DNA of 64,000 nucleotides from UBA8514 sp034933685 (GTDB lineage Bacteria; Bacillota; Clostridia; Lachnospirales; Anaerotignaceae), in assembly GCA_034933685.1 (NCBI GenBank), contig JAYFNB010000003.1, positions 118,173-182,172 on the forward strand, read 5' to 3'. Below are positions 16,044 to 23,747 of this stretch, piece after piece; position 1 is the stretch's first letter, and each line of letters opens with the position of its first letter. The notes beneath the pieces are model-generated. The model saw only the letters and a list, made by a program, of their open reading frames with translations, had not been told where the DNA came from and did no database searches. A program made the position numbers and the translations under genes.

Positions 16044-17819
16044 TTGAGCAGAACTATAATGACAGGAAACGAGGCAATTGCCCGTGGCGCTTACGAGGCA
16101 GGGGTTTTGGTTGGCTCCGCTTATCCTGGTACACCAAGCACTGAAATAATGGAAAATTTCTCTAAATACCAAGGTGTTTACGGAGAATGGGCAGTAAATG
16201 AGAAGGTAGCCTGTGAAGTAGCGGCAGGGGCATCAACCCGTGGTGTTAGAAGCTTTGCCGCAATGAAGCATGTAGGCTTAAATGTGGCGGCAGATGCTTT
16301 TATGAGCTATGCTTACCACGCAATTGACGGCGGTTTTGTGCTTATTAATGCCGATGAACCAGGTATGCATTCTTCCCAAAACGAACAAGATAACCGACAC
16401 TATGCACCACTTGCAAAGGTTGCAATGCTAGAGCCAAGTGACAGCCAGGAATGCCTTGATTTTATGCGTTTTGCATACGAAATAAGTGAGGAGTATGATA
16501 CTCCTGTGCTTATGCGTGTTACAACACGTGTCTGTCATTCAAAATCCATAGTGGAAATTGGTGAAAGAAAAACACCACCCCTTAAACCATTTACAAAGGA
16601 TATTAAAAAAATGCTTATGGTTCCTGCAAATGCAAGGCTTAGGCATCCAATAATTGAAAATGAAAGACTGCCACGCCTTAGAGAGCTTTCAAATAACGGC
16701 AGTTTAAATAAAATTGAATACTACGATAAAAAAATTGGCATCATTACCAATGGCATTAGCTATCAATATGCAAAAGAAGTAATGGGCGAAAATGCAAGCT
16801 ACCTTAAAATTGGCTTCAGCTATCCACTTCCAGATAAAATGATACGTGAGTTTGCAAAAAATGTAGATTCTCTTTATGTAATTGAAGAGGGTGACAGCTA
16901 TATGGAAACAGAAATTAAGGCAATGGGTATTTTCTGTATTGGTAAAGATTTATTCCCTGTTTGCGGTGAATTTTCACCTGAATTAATACGTGAAAAGTTA
17001 ACCGGAAAGCTTCCAGAGGAGCATTATATTATTGAAAAAACTGCACCTGTAAGACCGCCTGTGCTTTGTGCCGGATGTCCTCACAGAGGTTTATTTTTTG
17101 AACTAGGAAAGTACAATGATAAGGCATATTTCAGCGGAGATATTGGCTGCTACAGCCTTGGTGCATTGCCGCCTCTTTCAGCACACGATTCACTTTTGTG
17201 CATGGGTGGAGCAATAACTGTTGCCCATGGTTTTGAAAAAGCAACCCAGATGAGTGGTGCTAATACATATACTAAAACTTTCTCGATTATAGGCGATTCT
17301 ACTTTCTTCCATTCAGGGGTGACAGGGCTTATAAATGCAGTATACAACAAGGCAAATATAACTATGATTATACTGGACAACAGCATTACTGGCATGACAG
17401 GTCATCAAGATAACCCAGGAACTGGACGAACTGTTATGGGTGAGGACGCACCTGTTGTAGATATAAAACAGCTTTGCCATGCCTGCGGAATTAAACAGGA
17501 AAACCTTGTAGTTGTAGACCCATACGATTTGAAAGCAACTGCAAATGCAGTAAAAATGGGATATGAGGCAACAGAGCCATTTGTTATTATAACTAAAAGA
17601 GAATGTGCTTTGTTAAAGCCTGTTTTGAAAAAAAGAGCCACAATTAAGTGCAGTGTTAATGCCGACAAATGTATTACCTGTAAGCTTTGCCTTAAATCTG
17701 GCTGTCCTGCATTAAGGCTTGGAGAAAAGGTAACAATTGATACTGAAAGCTGTAACGGCTGTAACATCTGCGGACAAATTTGTCCGGTTGGTGCTATAGA
17801 AAGGACAGGTGAAGAATAA
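16044..17819 (+). CDS. iorA: Indolepyruvate:ferredoxin oxidoreductase, alpha subunit
   Basis: Thiamine-diphosphate enzyme that oxidatively decarboxylates aryl pyruvates to aryl-acetyl-CoA and reduces ferredoxin. Pyrimidine-binding and core parts are N-terminal (GSAYPGTPSTEIME). The ThDP-binding GDSTFFHSG to LDNSITGMTG block is at about 420-450. Two [4Fe-4S] ferredoxin motifs, CITCKLC and CNGCNICGQIC, sit at the C-terminus (from about 545). The start is TTG with AAGGAGG nine bases upstream. It forms an operon with iorB through a one-base overlap. It implies fermentation of aromatic amino acids, or reversal for their synthesis. Confidence 0.96.
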   Translation: MSRTIMTGNEAIARGAYEAGVLVGSAYPGTPSTEIMENFSKYQGVYGEWAVNEKVACEVAAGASTRGVRSFAAMKHVGLNVAADAFMSYAYHAIDGGFVLINADEPGMHSSQNEQDNRHYAPLAKVAMLEPSDSQECLDFMRFAYEISEEYDTPVLMRVTTRVCHSKSIVEIGERKTPPLKPFTKDIKKMLMVPANARLRHPIIENERLPRLRELSNNGSLNKIEYYDKKIGIITNGISYQYAKEVMGENASYLKIGFSYPLPDKMIREFAKNVDSLYVIEEGDSYMETEIKAMGIFCIGKDLFPVCGEFSPELIREKLTGKLPEEHYIIEKTAPVRPPVLCAGCPHRGLFFELGKYNDKAYFSGDIGCYSLGALPPLSAHDSLLCMGGAITVAHGFEKATQMSGANTYTKTFSIIGDSTFFHSGVTGLINAVYNKANITMIILDNSITGMTGHQDNPGTGRTVMGEDAPVVDIKQLCHACGIKQENLVVVDPYDLKATANAVKMGYEATEPFVIITKRECALLKPVLKKRATIKCSVNADKCITCKLCLKSGCPALRLGEKVTIDTESCNGCNICGQICPVGAIERTGEE

Positions 17820-18388
17820 TGACAAAAAATATACTTCTTGTTGGTGTAGGCGGACAGGGAACAATTTTAACCTCTAAAATTCTTTCCAGAGGGTTAATGG
17901 AAAAAGGATACGACGTAAAAATGTCGGAAATACACGGCATGAGCCAGCGTGGCGGTACGGTAACAACCCAAATTCGCTTTGGTGAAAAGGTGTACAGCCC
18001 TGTGGTTGAAAAAGGAACGGCAGATATTATTGTTGCCTTTGAAAAATGCGAGGTTTTACGCTGTATTGACAGTCTTAAAAAAGATGGAATTTTGGTTGTA
18101 AACGACTATGAAATACAGCCTGTAACTGTTGCCATTGGTGCGGCAAAATACCCTACAGGGTTAATTGAAAGTTACAAAGAAGCAATTAACAATACATATG
18201 TTTTAGATGCTTTTGGTATTGCTAAGGGGCTTGGTAATGCAAAATGTATGAACATTGTACTTTTGGGTGCATTGGTAAAAATGCTTGCCCTTGAGGAAAT
18301 AGATTGGAAAGAACTTATAAAGGACGAAGTTCCGCCAAAGGCTGTGGAGCTTAACATAAAAGCCTTTGAAAAGGGATATGAAATATAA
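17819..18388 (+). CDS. iorB: Indolepyruvate:ferredoxin oxidoreductase, beta subunit
   Basis: 189-residue gamma-type subunit of the 2-oxoacid:ferredoxin oxidoreductase family, partner of IorA. The Gly-rich start LVGVGGQGTIL and the conserved EIHGMSQRGGTVTTQIRFG segment are diagnostic. The ATG overlaps the iorA stop (TAATG), so the two subunits are made in balance. A strong terminator follows. Confidence 0.95.
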   Translation: MTKNILLVGVGGQGTILTSKILSRGLMEKGYDVKMSEIHGMSQRGGTVTTQIRFGEKVYSPVVEKGTADIIVAFEKCEVLRCIDSLKKDGILVVNDYEIQPVTVAIGAAKYPTGLIESYKEAINNTYVLDAFGIAKGLGNAKCMNIVLLGALVKMLALEEIDWKELIKDEVPPKAVELNIKAFEKGYEI

Positions 18389-18403
18389 TTAATAAATAAA
18401 ATA

Positions 18404-18455
18404 GCGGTTATTCAGTGTGTATGTAAAGACTACGCTTGAATAACCGCATTTTTAT
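18404..18455 (+). terminator. Intrinsic terminator of iorAB
   Basis: Stem GCGGTTATTCA (18404-18414) / TGAATAACCGC (18437-18447), followed by ATTTTT. Confidence 0.85.
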
Positions 18456-18460
18456 GTGTT

Positions 18461-18524
18461 TAATAAAGTTTTTCGTCTTATTTTTTCAAAACGCAAGTGG
18501 GTTTGGGCAACACCCAAGGTATTT
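18461..18524 (+). repeat. Dispersed 3'-UTR hairpin repeat, copy C (decayed 3' fragment)
   Basis: Only the last two hairpin modules of the family remain (TTTTTTCAAAACGCAAGTGG and TTGGGCAACACCCAAGG), with mismatches. It lies in the sense of iorB, just after its terminator. The loss of upstream modules makes it a remnant. Confidence 0.75.
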
Positions 18525-18536
18525 CCTAATGTTCAC

Positions 18537-18662
18537 CTATTTTTTTAAATAGCTTTGTTTATCGTCATAGGTATTCTTTTTTTTCGGCTGCCCTTTTTTA
18601 ACTACTTGCGTTCCTAAAAAGTATCCGGCTATCAGTACAACAAAAATAAAAAAATTCTGCAT
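18537..18662 (-). CDS. Small single-pass membrane protein (41 residues) downstream of sppA
   Basis: Short gene on the minus strand with ATG at 18662-18660 and TAG at 18539-18537. GGAGGG (18675-18670) sits seven bases before the start. The product begins with a hydrophobic helix (FFIFVVLIAGYFLG, residues 4-17) and continues with a basic, polar tail rich in lysine. It starts 30 bases after the sppA stop on the same strand and is probably cotranscribed. No family was recognised. A role as a partner or substrate of the membrane peptidase SppA is inference. Confidence 0.65.
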   Translation of the reverse strand: MQNFFIFVVLIAGYFLGTQVVKKGQPKKKNTYDDKQSYLKK

Positions 18663-18692
18663 AAAAATACCCTCCGTTTTTACTTTGATTTT

Positions 18693-19829
18693 TTATTCCA
18701 ATTCCCCATTAATGGAATATTCCAACTGTGAATTTTCTGATTTTTTCATTATTTTATATAATAAGTCAGCTTCGCTTATGCTTTTATTTTCAGGAAGTTT
18801 AGAGAACAGAAGACCCATAATAGAAGTATCAGTGTATTGTGCATCAATGAATTCGCAGTCTGTAAATTCAGTTTTTGCTTTAAGCATATCCATAAAATCA
18901 TCGTAGCTCATTACGTCATCTATAAGTCCTAATTCTTTTGCCTGCTGTGCTGAATAAACACGCCCGTCGGCAATTGCTTTTGCTTTATCAAGTGGAATTC
19001 CACGTTCTTCAGACACTATGCCAACAAAAATATTATAGCTTTCGTCAATCATCGATTGTAAAATGTCAATTTCTTCTTGTGTAGTTCCAGCTGTTGGGCT
19101 AAGCATGTTTTTATTTTTACCGCTCTTAATTGTAATATCTTTTATGCCAAGTTTATCCATAAGACCTGTGGCATCGTAGCTGTTAATCATAACACCAATT
19201 GAGCCAGTCATGGTCATACGATTTGCATAAATTTCATCTGCCGCCATGGAAAGGTATAAAGCACCAGAGGCTGCTGTTTGTGCATAGTAGGCATAAATTG
19301 GTCTGCCAGTCTCTTCCTTATATTTTTTGAGGGCAAGGTACATTTCATCACTTTCGTAGGTTCCGCCGCCGCCAGAATTAATGTAAAGAATGAGACCTTT
19401 ATTTGAATCATCATTTATAAGGTAATCCAATTCATTAAGCGTCCATTGGTGCTGATAGCCAGTAGTTACACCATAGCTGTTTACATTTTCGCTTGCAATT
19501 GTACCTTCTATGTAAATGGTTTCAACATAATCACCATAAACAGCAGCTGCTTCTTCAACAGAAGAAGAACGGCTAAATGCAGATGCAATTCCAAAGAAAA
19601 TAAGTCCGTTTAAAGTAATGAAAACAGCAAGTGCAATAAGACCCCAAAACAGGCAACCTTTACCGCCTTTGTTTTTAGTGTAGTTAGTATTGTAGTTGGT
19701 GTTATAGTTTATTTGCTTGGTGGCCTGGGCTTTGTCAGCATTAACATCAGGCTGTGGTTGTTCCAATTTCTTTTCAAACTCCACGGCTTTTGCCTCACTA
19801 TTGTTTCCCATTAATTCGTTTTCGTCCAT
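18693..19829 (-). CDS. sppA: Signal peptide peptidase SppA
   Basis: Membrane-bound serine-lysine protease that degrades cleaved signal peptides, of the short (one-domain) Gram-positive type. One membrane segment lies at about residues 59-84, after an Asn/Thr-rich N-terminal stretch. The nucleophile serine is S188 in TAASGALYLS, and the general-base lysine lies in IKSGKNKNMLS (235-245). The ATG at 19829 is chosen because GGAGG lies six bases upstream; upstream in-frame codons have no site. Confidence 0.92.
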   Translation of the reverse strand: MDENELMGNNSEAKAVEFEKKLEQPQPDVNADKAQATKQINYNTNYNTNYTKNKGGKGCLFWGLIALAVFITLNGLIFFGIASAFSRSSSVEEAAAVYGDYVETIYIEGTIASENVNSYGVTTGYQHQWTLNELDYLINDDSNKGLILYINSGGGGTYESDEMYLALKKYKEETGRPIYAYYAQTAASGALYLSMAADEIYANRMTMTGSIGVMINSYDATGLMDKLGIKDITIKSGKNKNMLSPTAGTTQEEIDILQSMIDESYNIFVGIVSEERGIPLDKAKAIADGRVYSAQQAKELGLIDDVMSYDDFMDMLKAKTEFTDCEFIDAQYTDTSIMGLLFSKLPENKSISEADLLYKIMKKSENSQLEYSINGELE

Positions 19830-19920
19830 TTCGTTCCTCCTAATTGTCAATTCATATATATTGTATTATAACATTTTTTTCAAATTTGTGTTGCATTTTA
19901 ACAAATTTGTAATATAAAAA

Positions 19921-19949
19921 TAGCGTGTACACTTTGTATACACGCTAAA
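19921..19949 (-). terminator. Intrinsic terminator of the CoA-transferase transcript
   Basis: Stem TAGCGTGTA / TACACGCTA, which on the minus strand is followed by TTTTTATATT. It lies just beyond repeat copy D, so the repeat forms most of the 3'-UTR. Confidence 0.75.
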
Positions 19950-19958
19950 GGATGTGGA

Positions 19959-20105
19959 TAAACCTTGGGCGTTGCCCAAACCCACTCGCTTTTTGAAAAA
20001 AGCGAGACCAAAAACTTTCATAAAAACTGCATATACATGCGGTTTTTAGAAGGGTCAAGGGTGAAACCCTTGTGTGTGTTTGAGGGCAAAACCCTCAAGG
20101 TTTTG
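19959..20105 (-). repeat. Dispersed 3'-UTR hairpin repeat, copy D (short form)
   Basis: Short form without the three-hairpin insert. Terminal inverted repeats AAACCTTG / CAAGGTTT are intact, and the first hairpin TTGAGGG/CCCTCAA is well kept. It reads in the sense of the CoA-transferase gene, whose stop is 10 bases away. Confidence 0.9.
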
Positions 20106-20114
20106 ACTTTGATT

Positions 20115-21425
20115 TTAATAGTTTTCAAAAAATCTTCTTTCATATTCTGCTTTAAGCTCATCACGGAAAGATGGATGTGCAATTTCAATAAGTGATTTTG
20201 CTCTTTCCCTAAGGGTTTTGCCTTTAAGTTTTGCAATACCATACTCAGTTACTACGTAGTTAACGTCTGTACGCGAGGTGGTGATAGCCGCACCTTGGTC
20301 AACAAAAGGTACAATTCTGGATACTTTACCGCCTGCCGCAGTTGAAACCATGGCAATAATTGCACGTCCGCCTTTGCTCATTGTTGCACCACGCACAAAG
20401 TCTACCTGTCCGCCAACGCCGCTGAACTGCTTTAAGCCAATGCTTTCTGAAACAACCTGACCCATAAGGTCTACCTGAATGCAGGAGTTAATAGAAACCA
20501 TGTTGTCGTTTTGGGAAATAATGCGTGGGTCGTTAACATAGTCTACAGGGTAAAGCTCCACGGCCGGGTTATCGTCAATAAAATCGTACAGTTTTTTTGT
20601 ACCCATTACGAAGGTACCTATGGTTTTTCCTGGGTGAAGTTTTTTAAGTTTGTTATTAATTACACCTGCTTTAATAAGGTCAATTACACCATCAGAGAAC
20701 ATTTCAGAGTGAAGACCAAGGTCTTTTCTATCTCCAAGGAAAGTAAGTACGCTCTCTGGAATAGAGCCAATGCCAAGCTGAAGGGTATCGCCATCTTTAA
20801 TAAGTGAAGCGCAGTATTCGCCAATTTTGCTTTGAACTTCGCTTATTTCACCAGTTGCAAGCTCAGCCATTGGTGCATTATGCTCAACAATATAGTCAAG
20901 CTCGCTTATATGAATAAAGTTGTTTCCAAGAACACGTGGCATATTTTCGTTAATTTGCGCAATAACTAATTTTGCGGCATGTGCCATTGGTTTTGTATAG
21001 TCCGAAGATGGCCCAAAGCTGCAATAGCCGTGTTTATCAGGCTTAGAAAGCATAATAAGGGCAACGTCAACAGGCATGTCTTCACCTGTAAGAAGGTAAG
21101 GAATTTCATGGAAAAATGAAGGTGTAAAGTCGGCTGTGCCATTGTTTACGGCTGACCTTGTGGAGCCGCTTACAAAAAGACCGTTGAAACGGAAGTGACC
21201 GTTCATTTCTGCCTTTGAATACTTACCTTCGCCAAGTGTAACAACATGAGAAATTTCTACGTTGTTAAACATTTGATAGTTTTCAATCATTGTGTCAATA
21301 AGGTATGTAGGTTCAGCTGCTGCATGCGCTGTAACAACTCTGTCTTCTGATTTAATATGGCTTATTGCATCTTTTGCGCTTACAAGTTTTGAAGAATAAA
21401 TTTCTTTCCAGTCCTTAATATTCAT
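20115..21425 (-). CDS. Acetyl-CoA hydrolase/transferase family, 4-hydroxybutyrate (butyryl) CoA-transferase type
   Basis: Moves CoA between acetyl-CoA and a short acid such as 4-hydroxybutyrate or butyrate. The 436-residue protein matches the AbfT/Cat2 length. The catalytic glutamate is E241 in LGLHSEMFSDG. The CoA-binding GIGSIPESVL loop and the C-terminal GGQVDFVRGA and VVTEYGIA motifs are intact. No adjacent 4-hydroxybutyryl-CoA dehydratase or succinate branch is seen, so the in vivo acid is uncertain. Probably fermentative, in line with iorAB nearby. Confidence 0.88.
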   Translation of the reverse strand: MNIKDWKEIYSSKLVSAKDAISHIKSEDRVVTAHAAAEPTYLIDTMIENYQMFNNVEISHVVTLGEGKYSKAEMNGHFRFNGLFVSGSTRSAVNNGTADFTPSFFHEIPYLLTGEDMPVDVALIMLSKPDKHGYCSFGPSSDYTKPMAHAAKLVIAQINENMPRVLGNNFIHISELDYIVEHNAPMAELATGEISEVQSKIGEYCASLIKDGDTLQLGIGSIPESVLTFLGDRKDLGLHSEMFSDGVIDLIKAGVINNKLKKLHPGKTIGTFVMGTKKLYDFIDDNPAVELYPVDYVNDPRIISQNDNMVSINSCIQVDLMGQVVSESIGLKQFSGVGGQVDFVRGATMSKGGRAIIAMVSTAAGGKVSRIVPFVDQGAAITTSRTDVNYVVTEYGIAKLKGKTLRERAKSLIEIAHPSFRDELKAEYERRFFENY

Positions 21426-21483
21426 TGGTAATCTCTCCTAACATGTTCGAATTAAAGTTTCAAAATCAAGGTGTGTAGAAACT

Positions 21484-21512
21484 ATATTACAACCAATCTT
21501 GTCATTTTGCAA
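21484..21512 (-). promoter_or_regulatory. Promoter of the CoA-transferase gene
   Basis: Minus-strand TTGCAA (21512-21507), 17-base spacer, TAATAT (21489-21484). The leader is about 50 bases and the ribosome site is AGGAGAG. Confidence 0.6.
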
Positions 21513-21718
21513 CATTTTTTTATAATAAATTGAAATAAACATTTTGCTGATGGTCAGACCAAAGCCTTGTAATTTAGGGGCTTCCCATAAAATTGGTTTG
21601 ATTAATATGTTTGAAGACAGTAATTTTATCAAATTAATAAGTCATATAATGTGAAATTTAAATTTATTGTTTTTTTGTGCAATTGATGTGCTATAATGCT
21701 GTTATGGAGGTGATGCGG

Positions 21719-23263
21719 GTGAAACTAGCGCTTATTCAAATTGAGGCGGACAGTGCGCTAAACTATAAAAATACTGAAGAAAAAATGTTAAGAATGCTTG
21801 AAACGGCAGGGAAAAACTGTGCAGAATTTTCAATTTTACCAGAATGTACTTATCCAGGATATATGGCTGGTTTTAACAGACAAAACTATTCCCAAGCACT
21901 GGAATTTAACGACGAATTGCTTATGAAGATAGGCAATATTGCACAAAAATACAGTATGTTTATTGCAGTGGGAATTTGTGTTGGTGAAGCAAACATATTG
22001 CGTAATGCAGGAATAGTATTTAACCAGATGGGTGAGATAATTCACAGGGCATATAAGTCAAATTTATGGCATTTTGACCATAAATGTTTTAGTGCTGGTG
22101 AGGAATTTAAAACCTTTGATACGCCTTGGGGAAAAATGGGAATGATTATTTGTGCAGATGGACGCATACCCGAAATAACACGCATACTTGCCCTTGATGG
22201 AGCAAAAATGATTATAGATTTAGTAAATTTAACGTCATCTTCAGCAAAGGTTAAAGAGTTTACTAATCCACAATATGAATATTATATCAACGTGCGAGCC
22301 TTTGAAAACAAAGTGTGGTTTGCAGTTTGTAGCAAAATGGGTGTAGAGGATAATTGTGTATGCAACCTTGGGCGGTCTATGGTGGTAAACCCCAACGGGG
22401 AATATGTTTCCCAACTTACATCGGAAGTTGAAGATATACTTTACTGCAATGTGGATTTAAACCAAGATTTTGGTAAGACTTTAAGTAGAAATCCTGAATT
22501 GTATACAATAATTACCCAGGAAAATGAAAATTTGCCTGTAGTGCAGTATATAAATCAACCAGTTATCCCAGCAGAAAGCCAATTTTTTACGTCTTCAGTT
22601 CAGTTTCATGCGACGAATTTAGCAGAATACGAGGAGAAAGCTAAAAGGTATATTACAATGAATTCCTATTGTGATGGAAACATTGTATTTTTGCCACAGA
22701 CAACTTTTTGCACACAGCCCCAGAAACTTTATGACGCAGTTTCAAAATATATAACAGAAGAAATTGCAATTATTGTATCCAAGGAAAGTGATGAGGAAAA
22801 ATTTGCACTTGCGTTGGACAAAACAGGAATAATTGGAATTTGGCACAAGACAAAAGAAGAAAAAAATGTGCCATATGCTTGCATTAGCACAAAGTACGGT
22901 AAAATAGGTGTTATATTTGATAATGAATTTTATATTCCGGAAATTGCAAGGTGCTATATGCTTATGGGTTGTCATATACTTTTTGTAAGTGACAGTGAAA
23001 GAAGAGTTATGGACAACAAATTTTTGTATACACGTGCTTCGGAAAATAAAATTTATTTGGTGCGAAATTCAGTGGCAGAGGATGACAGCACAACAATCGT
23101 GAACCCAAATGGAAAGACAGCGGCAGTATCGGTTAAAGGTGCAGAGCAAATTATTTGTACCTACACGCTGCCATTGCTTTCGGCATCCAAAGGTGTGGTG
23201 CCGGGTACAGACGTAGTTATGGGTAGATTCGGAAGGTTATATGGCAGATTGATTGGCAAATGA
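21719..23263 (+). CDS. Tandem carbon-nitrogen hydrolase (nitrilase) protein with a degenerate second domain
   Basis: 514-residue amidase-type protein with two nitrilase-superfamily domains. Domain 1 (about 1-250) has the full catalytic set: E42 (ILPECTYPG), K113 (YKSNLW) and C145 (IICADGR). Domain 2 (about 310-514) repeats the fold, but the glutamate position is Q327 and the cysteine position is D401 (VIFDNEF), so it looks inactive. The start is GTG at 21719, with GGAGGTGAT at 21706-21714. TATAAT at 21692-21697 is a likely -10, with no good -35. The substrate is unknown; an omega-amidase or carbamoyl-type activity is possible. Confidence 0.85.
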   Translation: MKLALIQIEADSALNYKNTEEKMLRMLETAGKNCAEFSILPECTYPGYMAGFNRQNYSQALEFNDELLMKIGNIAQKYSMFIAVGICVGEANILRNAGIVFNQMGEIIHRAYKSNLWHFDHKCFSAGEEFKTFDTPWGKMGMIICADGRIPEITRILALDGAKMIIDLVNLTSSSAKVKEFTNPQYEYYINVRAFENKVWFAVCSKMGVEDNCVCNLGRSMVVNPNGEYVSQLTSEVEDILYCNVDLNQDFGKTLSRNPELYTIITQENENLPVVQYINQPVIPAESQFFTSSVQFHATNLAEYEEKAKRYITMNSYCDGNIVFLPQTTFCTQPQKLYDAVSKYITEEIAIIVSKESDEEKFALALDKTGIIGIWHKTKEEKNVPYACISTKYGKIGVIFDNEFYIPEIARCYMLMGCHILFVSDSERRVMDNKFLYTRASENKIYLVRNSVAEDDSTTIVNPNGKTAAVSVKGAEQIICTYTLPLLSASKGVVPGTDVVMGRFGRLYGRLIGK

Positions 23264-23266
23264 TAT

Positions 23267-23331
23267 TCGACAAATAGCGAAAACGACATAATACTAAGAA
23301 TTATTTAACAATAATGAAAAAAATTTGTCGA
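23267..23331 (+). repeat. Inverted repeat upstream of the XRE regulator gene
   Basis: Arms TCGACAAAT (23267-23275) and ATTTGTCGA (23323-23331), 47 bases apart, just upstream of the regulator promoter. They could be two half-sites of an autoregulatory operator; this is inference from position and symmetry. Confidence 0.4.
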
Positions 23332-23340
23332 TAAAAAAAT

Positions 23341-23369
23341 TTGGCAATTTCTTTCATAAATCGTATAAT
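23341..23369 (+). promoter_or_regulatory. Promoter of the XRE regulator gene
   Basis: TTGGCA (23341-23346), 17-base spacer, TATAAT (23364-23369). Confidence 0.7.
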
Positions 23370-23403
23370 AAAAAAATAAATATATTTACGGTTGGTGAAT
23401 TTT

Positions 23404-23724
23404 ATGGAATTTAAAGACAGATTAAAAATGCTAAGACGTAACTACATAGTAGATGGCAAAAGATTAACACAGGAAAAACTTGGTAATGTTTTGGGATATA
23501 AATATACGTCCGTATCCAATTACGAATCTGGAAGGAATGAGCCTTGTATAAGAGATTTAATTAAGCTGGCAAAATTTTTTAATGTAAGTCTAGATTACCT
23601 TGTTTGCACATCTGATGAAACCAATGTGGATGTGATGGATAACGAACTATATAATCTTTGCTGTTCATTTACCGCTGAGGAACAAAAAAGGCTTTTGGCA
23701 ATTATTAAAGAACAAAAAAGGTGA
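23404..23724 (+). CDS. XRE-family transcriptional regulator
   Basis: Small DNA-binding protein of 106 residues with one Cro/CI helix-turn-helix (LTQEKLGNVLGYKYTSVSNY), followed by the SIN-type ending FFNVSLDYLVC and a short charged tail. No sensor domain is visible. The ATG at 23404 is preferred; TTG 23392 and GTG 23395 are in frame and possible. Its stop codon lies inside the stem of the terminator shared with the converging HD-GYP gene. Target genes are unknown; an inverted repeat upstream suggests self-control. Confidence 0.82.
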   Translation: MEFKDRLKMLRRNYIVDGKRLTQEKLGNVLGYKYTSVSNYESGRNEPCIRDLIKLAKFFNVSLDYLVCTSDETNVDVMDNELYNLCCSFTAEEQKRLLAIIKEQKR

Positions 23725-23747
23725 GGGAAATTTCCCTCACCTTTTTT
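23714..23747. terminator. Bidirectional terminator between converging genes
   Basis: Perfect palindrome GGTGAGGGAAA/TTTCCCTCACC flanked by A6 on the left and T6 on the right, so it works on both strands. It overlaps the last codons of the regulator gene. Confidence 0.88.

Noticed and set aside
19965..20242. Open frames on both strands around 20 kb
   Set aside because: They cover repeat copy D and the 3' end of the CoA-transferase gene in other frames; no ribosome sites.
21553..21563. Palindrome TGGTCAGACCA upstream of the CoA-transferase promoter
   Set aside because: Short 5-bp arms, found once, with no known regulator that fits; may be chance.
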